DNA of 64,000 nucleotides from Tenggerimyces flavus (GTDB lineage: Bacteria; Actinomycetota; Actinomycetes; Propionibacteriales; Actinopolymorphaceae). The stretch is taken from assembly GCF_016907715.1 (NCBI RefSeq), contig NZ_JAFBCM010000001.1:2356001-2420000 (forward strand), written 5' to 3'. Position 1 is the stretch's first letter; every line of letters begins with the position of its first letter. Shown here in pieces: positions 60,028 to 64,000 of the stretch. The notes beneath the pieces were generated by a model. The model made no database searches and had not been told where the DNA came from. It saw only the letters and a program-made list of their open reading frames with translations. The position numbers and the translations under genes were made by a program.

Positions 60028-60521
60028 TTGACCGAACGCGTGCCCCGCCGTCTTATCGCCGGGCCGACGTGCGAAGGCTCGGCGAGCCTTCCTCCGGCGC
60101 CGACGAGGCGGACGAGGGAGTCGACGAAGACCGAACGTTCGCGGGCCGGGAGCTCGTCGAGGATGCCCGCGTAGATCCCGTCGACGATCTCGCGGGCCTC
60201 CTTCACCAGGTCGCGGCCCTTGTCGGTGACCTGAACGATCCGCGCCCGCCGGTCGGTGCTGGACGGCTGCCGTACGGCAAGCCCGGCGCGCTCGAGGCCG
60301 TCGATGGTGACGACCATCGTGGTCTTGTCGAGCGAGCAGAGGTCGCCGAGCTCCTTCTGGGTGAGCTCGCCGGTCTGCGCGGTGAGCAGCACGCAGTAGT
60401 CGCGCGTGCTGACCCCGAGATGCGTGAGCCCCGCGGACATGTCGGTGGCGAGCGCGTACGTCGCCTGGTTCAGCAGGAACATCAGGTCAGCGGCCAGCTC
60501 GGCGGGCGTTTCCGGCTTCAT
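60024..60521 (-). CDS. MarR family transcriptional regulator
   Basis: 165-residue winged-helix regulator. The DNA-binding region reads LTQKELGDLCSLDKTTMVVT then IDGLERAGLAVRQPSSTDRR, with the wing DRRARIVQVTDKG. It starts MKPETPAELAADLMFLLNQA. The gene sits head-to-tail against the MBL gene and near the DHA2 exporter, so it probably controls one or both through the 59265-59284 palindrome. A GGAACGTTC palindrome upstream of its own start (about 60569-60577) may be an autoregulatory half-site; this is weak. Confidence 0.92.
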   Translation of the reverse strand: MKPETPAELAADLMFLLNQATYALATDMSAGLTHLGVSTRDYCVLLTAQTGELTQKELGDLCSLDKTTMVVTIDGLERAGLAVRQPSSTDRRARIVQVTDKGRDLVKEAREIVDGIYAGILDELPARERSVFVDSLVRLVGAGGRLAEPSHVGPAIRRRGTRSVN

Positions 60522-60603
60522 GGTTTCGAGGCTATCAGAGACGATCTACAACGGGATGATATTTCGGCGGAACGTTCTGCGCTAAGTCGTCGGACCGTGC
60601 ACC

Positions 60604-61323
60604 ATGGCGCGCATGAGACGTCTCGCGGGGCTCCTCGTCGTGCTCGCGCTCGCCGGCTGCTCCTGGGGCGATTCGGCCGCGGAGAGGCTGGCCAAGGATC
60701 GAGCCACCCTGCTCGGCCGGCAGATGACGATCGGCGTGTCCCCGGACTTCACCGCTCTCGACCTCGTGCGGCGCGCGCCGGACGATCCGGAGGTGTCGTT
60801 CCTGCGCGCCGACGGCACCTCGCGTGCCCAGAACGTCGTGATCGTCGCCCGGATCACCGCGAGGTATCCCAGCCAGAAGTTCAGCACCGACGACCCCGAA
60901 GCGACGATGTGCTTCGAGTACCAGTACGGCGGCTGGACCGGAGCGGGCGACGACCCGAAGGTGGTCGGCTGTCCTTCCGGCCCGCCGCTCGTCATCTCCA
61001 TCCCACCCCCACCGCCGAGCCTGCCCGCGGACGCTCTGAAGCGGGTGACGGCAGCGTTGAAGGGGCTGCCGAACGCCGACGAGGCATCCGTACGGGCGGC
61101 GGTGGGGGCGACCATCACGGAACCTGGCGCGACGTTCGACGTCCTGGCGCACGACGGCTGGACCGGCATCGCCGTCCGGGCCGGCAGCGACTGCCTGCTG
61201 GCCCGGGTCGACGGCAAGGCCACCGAGGTCTGGGTCCCTCCACGCGTCACCATCCAGCCCGGCGAGCTCACCTGCTCCGCCGACACCGCCGCACTGGGGT
61301 TGGCGAAGAAGGGCCCTCACTAG
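60604..61323 (+). CDS. Putative lipoprotein of unknown function
   Basis: 239-residue exported protein. A signal peptide with lipobox LALAGC (Cys at about 19) marks it for lipid attachment outside the membrane. The mature part has four further cysteines (around CFEYQYGG, VVGCPSG, DCLLARVD and LTCSADT) that could form two disulfides, and a proline stretch (IPPPPPSLP). No domain was recognised. The 3' end overlaps the convergent sialidase gene by 4 bp. Confidence 0.8.
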   Translation: MARMRRLAGLLVVLALAGCSWGDSAAERLAKDRATLLGRQMTIGVSPDFTALDLVRRAPDDPEVSFLRADGTSRAQNVVIVARITARYPSQKFSTDDPEATMCFEYQYGGWTGAGDDPKVVGCPSGPPLVISIPPPPPSLPADALKRVTAALKGLPNADEASVRAAVGATITEPGATFDVLAHDGWTGIAVRAGSDCLLARVDGKATEVWVPPRVTIQPGELTCSADTAALGLAKKGPH

Positions 61324-63269
61324 GAACTGGCGATCGCGGCGATCTCGCGCGTGTTCAACGCGGCGGTGAAGATCTGGACGTCGTCGATCGTCCCGGCGAA
61401 GAAGTCGTGCGATGCCGATTGGTCGACGACCGCGCCGATGTAGAGGGGGTCGGTGTTGTCGATGCCGCCGAAGCCGTCGATCAGGTTGTCGGTCGGCCCG
61501 CTGCCGCCGTTGTTCCAATAGGCATCGGTGCCGTCGAGGTAGCCCCGGAGCACGCCGGCTTGCCGATCGACAACCAGTGCGACGTGGTGCCAGTTCGTGT
61601 CCGACAGCGGCGTCGTCATCTGGCGTGAGGCGCGTTGCTCGTTCGTCCCGGCGTTGACCCGGACCAGGAGCTGATTGCCGGGCGGGGTCAGCATGATCGA
61701 CCAGCCCTCGCGTTGGGAGGCGCGATTTCCCTTGCTGGCAAGGACTTGCGGGCTGGTGAGCGTAGCCACCGAGCTGCGCCGGAACCACAGGCACACGGTG
61801 TAGCCGCCGGAACCCGGGTCGAGCACGTCGTGGAGATCGACGTACGCGCTCGTCCCGTTCAGCCTCAGCGCTCCGCCGTTCCGCCCCGCCGAGACCCAGG
61901 TCCCACCGACCACCGTGCCATGGCGAGCGCTCGAGCCGCTGTCGCGGGCGACGGTTCCGCTCAGCTCGTCGAGCTTCCACACGCTGGCCGGGCGGAGGGA
62001 CCGCAGCGGTTCCGGCGTCGTCAGCCACGCCTCGTCGAATCGCGCGAAGACGACGTCGGGCGACTGGTACACGCTCCTGTCGGCGTACTTGCCCTTCTCG
62101 TAGACGCAGCCGATGGTCGTGCCGTCAACCTGGACGAGGTCGGAGTTCGATGACGGTCCGGTGATGAACCGTGGTCCCTTGGCCCATGATGCTCCGCCGT
62201 CGCGGCTGTAGTACGCGTTCAGGTTGCCCCGGTTGCCAGTCCATCCTGGCGGCACGTCGGATGTCGACGCGACGAGGAGCCCACCGGCCTGGTTGGTGAA
62301 CCGCGCCATGCCGCCATCGACGCCGTCGATCCACTCCGGCAGCTCGGTCACCAGCGCCGCTGGCGACCACGTGCGGCCGTTGTCCTCGCTGAGCGAGGTG
62401 ACCTTGAAGTAGTCGCCCGGATGCGACGGGTCGCTGTTGCCGTTCCTGCCCCGGCCGAGAGCCCTGAGCTGGTTGGGGATTCCCGTCTCGGCGACCCGGA
62501 CCTCACCGAGTCCCGAGTACGGCAGCGGCGTCCGTACGTACTCCGACATCTGCCAGGTCGTCCCGCTGTCATCGCTGTATAGGAACGACACCGTGTAGTC
62601 CGGGCTGTAGTGCAGGAACTGGTTCGAGACCGGCATGATCAGGCGCCCAGTGGACGTCTGGATGCCATGACCGGGCGAGGTGACGTGCCGGTCGCCGGGA
62701 AGTCCGGCGAAGACGGCCTCGGGGATCTCGTTCTCGGCTCCCCAGGTCACACCGTGGTCCGTGCTCTTCTTGTAGACAAGGCGGTTCGCGCGGAACTGGT
62801 TGGCCTCCGAGTACGCCTGGTCGCCGATCTTGCGTTCCGCGAACGCGAAGATGTGCCCCGTCCGGTTGTCGACGAGCAAGTTGCCGTTGAAGTAGCGGAG
62901 CGGCCGGTCCGCGCCGTCGTAGTGGATCGTTCCGTAGCCGTACAGCCGCGAGATCGCCGTGTTCCAGGTGCGACCGCCGTCGGTGCTGCGGCGGCAGACC
63001 AGGTCAATCCGCATGGTCGAGTCGCCGGTGTCGATCCGTCCTTCGGCGTACGCGAGGAGATGCCCGTTCGCGGCCCGGGCGATGCCGACCTGGTGGTAGA
63101 CGTTGTACGGGTACGACCGGTCCGCGTTGGTGAACACCAGCGACTCGGTCGGCGGGGACGGAGCGAGCTGCTTGGGCGCCATGGGATCCACCATTGCCAT
63201 GCCCGAGATCGCCGCGATCCCGCCCACGAAAGTCCGTCGAGACAGGGGTGGCTCTGGAGAGGTGGTCAA
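61320..63269 (-). CDS. Tat-exported sialidase with LamG domain
   Basis: 649-residue secreted exo-sialidase-like enzyme. A Tat signal is visible (SRRTFVGGIAAISGM, residues 10-24). The six-blade propeller has five Asp boxes: STDGGRTW (95-102), STDHGVTW (169-176), SDDSGTTW (232-239), SEDNGRTW (294-301) and SRDGGASW (355-362). The arginine triad and nucleophilic Tyr of GH33 are expected but not mapped with certainty. The C-terminal ~200 residues are a LamG/concanavalin-like domain (YTVCLWFRRSS, WHHVALVVDR, IGAVVD) for sugar binding. It probably trims host or environmental glycans. Confidence 0.9.
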   Translation of the reverse strand: MTTSPEPPLSRRTFVGGIAAISGMAMVDPMAPKQLAPSPPTESLVFTNADRSYPYNVYHQVGIARAANGHLLAYAEGRIDTGDSTMRIDLVCRRSTDGGRTWNTAISRLYGYGTIHYDGADRPLRYFNGNLLVDNRTGHIFAFAERKIGDQAYSEANQFRANRLVYKKSTDHGVTWGAENEIPEAVFAGLPGDRHVTSPGHGIQTSTGRLIMPVSNQFLHYSPDYTVSFLYSDDSGTTWQMSEYVRTPLPYSGLGEVRVAETGIPNQLRALGRGRNGNSDPSHPGDYFKVTSLSEDNGRTWSPAALVTELPEWIDGVDGGMARFTNQAGGLLVASTSDVPPGWTGNRGNLNAYYSRDGGASWAKGPRFITGPSSNSDLVQVDGTTIGCVYEKGKYADRSVYQSPDVVFARFDEAWLTTPEPLRSLRPASVWKLDELSGTVARDSGSSARHGTVVGGTWVSAGRNGGALRLNGTSAYVDLHDVLDPGSGGYTVCLWFRRSSVATLTSPQVLASKGNRASQREGWSIMLTPPGNQLLVRVNAGTNEQRASRQMTTPLSDTNWHHVALVVDRQAGVLRGYLDGTDAYWNNGGSGPTDNLIDGFGGIDNTDPLYIGAVVDQSASHDFFAGTIDDVQIFTAALNTREIAAIASS

Positions 63270-63604
63270 GGTGGCCCCGATCGACGGTTGACATGGGACA
63301 TGGGATGTCTCCGAGCCTAGCAGCGCCGAGGGGCGGGGCCTCTACGTAGTTTTCCGGATACGCCCGCCTGAGTCGCTGCCATAGTGGAGGCATGAGCGAG
63401 CGAACAATGCTCACGGGTGGGGCCGTGTGGCGGTTGGCGGCTCTGGTGTCTGGAGAACGGCTGAACGGACCTAGGTACCTAGTCGTACGACTACCGGACT
63501 AGGTAGGTCGCGGCGGTCAAACATACGCACGTCGCTCCCCATGGCTGGCCGGCTGGTTCGCACCAGAATTGAGCCATCAGCCAGAAACCTTCAAGGAGCA
63601 CAAG
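63270..63604. other. Promoter-rich spacer before the small 3' gene
   Basis: A 335-bp region between the sialidase start and a small gene. It contains a 36-codon ATG frame with a GTGGAGG upstream (63392-63502), not called, and palindromes in its right half: TAGTCGTACGACTA (63480-63493) is perfect, and TACCTAG/CTAGGTA flank it. It probably holds the sialidase promoter and the regulated promoter of the small gene. Confidence 0.5.
63480..63493. promoter_or_regulatory. Perfect 14-bp palindrome
   Basis: TAGTCGTACGACTA, flanked by TACCTAG on the left and CTAGGTA on the right. It lies about 110 bp upstream of the small basic protein gene. A regulator-binding site is likely; the regulator is not known. 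Confidence 0.5.
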
Positions 63605-63808
63605 ATGTTGACCGAACTCGCCATCCTCGAGGTCGCCAAGACCAAGCAGGCCGACCTCATCGCTGAGGCGCAGAAGTACCACCGGCAGTCGGCCGCTCGT
63701 CGCCGGGCTCGCACGCAGACCGATACCGGGTCACGCTCCCCGGTACGGGCGGGACCACGACTGCCCCGACAGCGCCACGAGGCGCCGACGGAACAGCGCG
63801 TCGCCTAA
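63605..63808 (+). CDS. Small basic protein of unknown function
   Basis: 67 residues starting MLTELAILEVAKTKQADLIA with an AAGGAG about 7 nt upstream. The N-terminal half is a predicted helix with a pattern (TELAxxEVxxxKQADLxxEA) I associate with small actinobacterial proteins of unknown role; the C-terminal half is basic and disordered. The stop directly touches the inverted-repeat element, which may have altered the original 3' end. Confidence 0.55.
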   Translation: MLTELAILEVAKTKQADLIAEAQKYHRQSAARRRARTQTDTGSRSPVRAGPRLPRQRHEAPTEQRVA

Positions 63809-63985
63809 GGGCGTGTCTCTCAAATATCGCCGGGCGCGCGACACCCCACATCCCGCCTGGCCGCGGTCCAGCTCGTCACCCATATAACCAATATGAGTTC
63901 CTCCTGCACCACGCCCAGCCGGGCGCGGGGCGCCGCGCGCACGCGCGCTACGCGCTCTTGCCGACGCTCTTTGAGAGACACGCCC
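63809..63985. mobile_element. 177-bp element with 16-bp terminal inverted repeats (MITE-like)
   Basis: GGGCGTGTCTCTCAAA (63809-63824) and TTTGAGAGACACGCCC (63970-63985) are perfect inverted repeats. The 145 bp between them contains the 88-bp sequence also present, diverged, at 31004-31090. No transposase fits in this length and no target-site duplication is seen (TAA on the left, GGA on the right). It looks like a non-autonomous transposable element or a remnant of an insertion sequence. Confidence 0.65.
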
Positions 63986-64000
63986 GGACAGCAACCAGAG

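Noticed and set aside
63392-63502. 36-codon frame with GTGGAGG upstream
   Set aside because: Ends within a palindromic regulatory region and resembles no protein I know; kept only as a note in the spacer entry.

Overview
This is a gene-dense, high-GC actinobacterial chromosome segment, read as one contig with no window-spanning mobile element. The core gene order (5-formyl-THF cyclo-ligase, galU, glp/moeA, rimJ-type acetyltransferase, sepX/glpR; then protein O-mannosyltransferase, rsmI, metG, tatD, rpfB, rsmA, ispE) matches the order I recall for Mycobacterium tuberculosis Rv0992c to Rv1011 and for streptomycetes. The many acetyltransferases, the double-GNAT mycothiol-synthase-like protein, the Scr1/DUF397 regulators and the secreted sialidase fit a soil actinomycete, perhaps a Kribbella- or Actinopolymorpha-like lineage. 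The genus is a guess.

Layout. 0.2-4.3 kb: penicillin acylase, a P-loop kinase, a MazG-like pyrophosphohydrolase and the folate cyclo-ligase. 4.7-9.6 kb: galU, glp, moaC, mogA, acetyltransferase and sepX, a molybdopterin/cell-division block that ends at tRNA-Ala(CGC). 9.8-19.6 kb: an accessory tract with a doubly frameshifted NUDIX gene, a regulator remnant, an Scr1-type regulator with a DUF6879 partner, a complete type I restriction-modification system, and the last ~52 codons of an alcohol dehydrogenase. 19.6-28 kb: small metabolic and regulatory genes (monooxygenase, LLM flavin oxidoreductase, a small HTH regulator with three matching operators, transporters, acetyltransferases, sulfotransferase). 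28-40.7 kb: the conserved housekeeping block. 40.9-46.3 kb: a three-gene TerB-N / BrxD-like ATPase / BrxHI-like helicase operon, a probable stand-alone defence or DNA-processing module. 46-55 kb: aldehyde dehydrogenase, RIO kinase, pentapeptide protein, a second Scr1 locus (broken by one stop codon) with DUF397, an enolase-superfamily enzyme and an ABC-F ATPase. 55-64 kb: Rrf2 and MarR/TamR regulators, a trans-aconitate methyltransferase operon with two operators, a DHA2 transporter, an MBL hydrolase with its own MarR neighbour, a lipoprotein, a Tat-exported sialidase and a 177-bp element with terminal inverted repeats.

Three global patterns stand out. First, many start codons lie 6-8 nt after a TAnnnT-like hexamer, the mark of leaderless transcripts; this moves several starts inward. 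Second, ten convergent gene pairs overlap at their 3' ends, and nearly all convergent junctions that do not overlap carry a strong hairpin or palindrome. Third, two repeat families occur in these spacers: a 32-bp palindrome with a conserved flank (two copies) and an ~88-bp sequence found once inside the inverted-repeat element and once as a diverged copy after rsmI.
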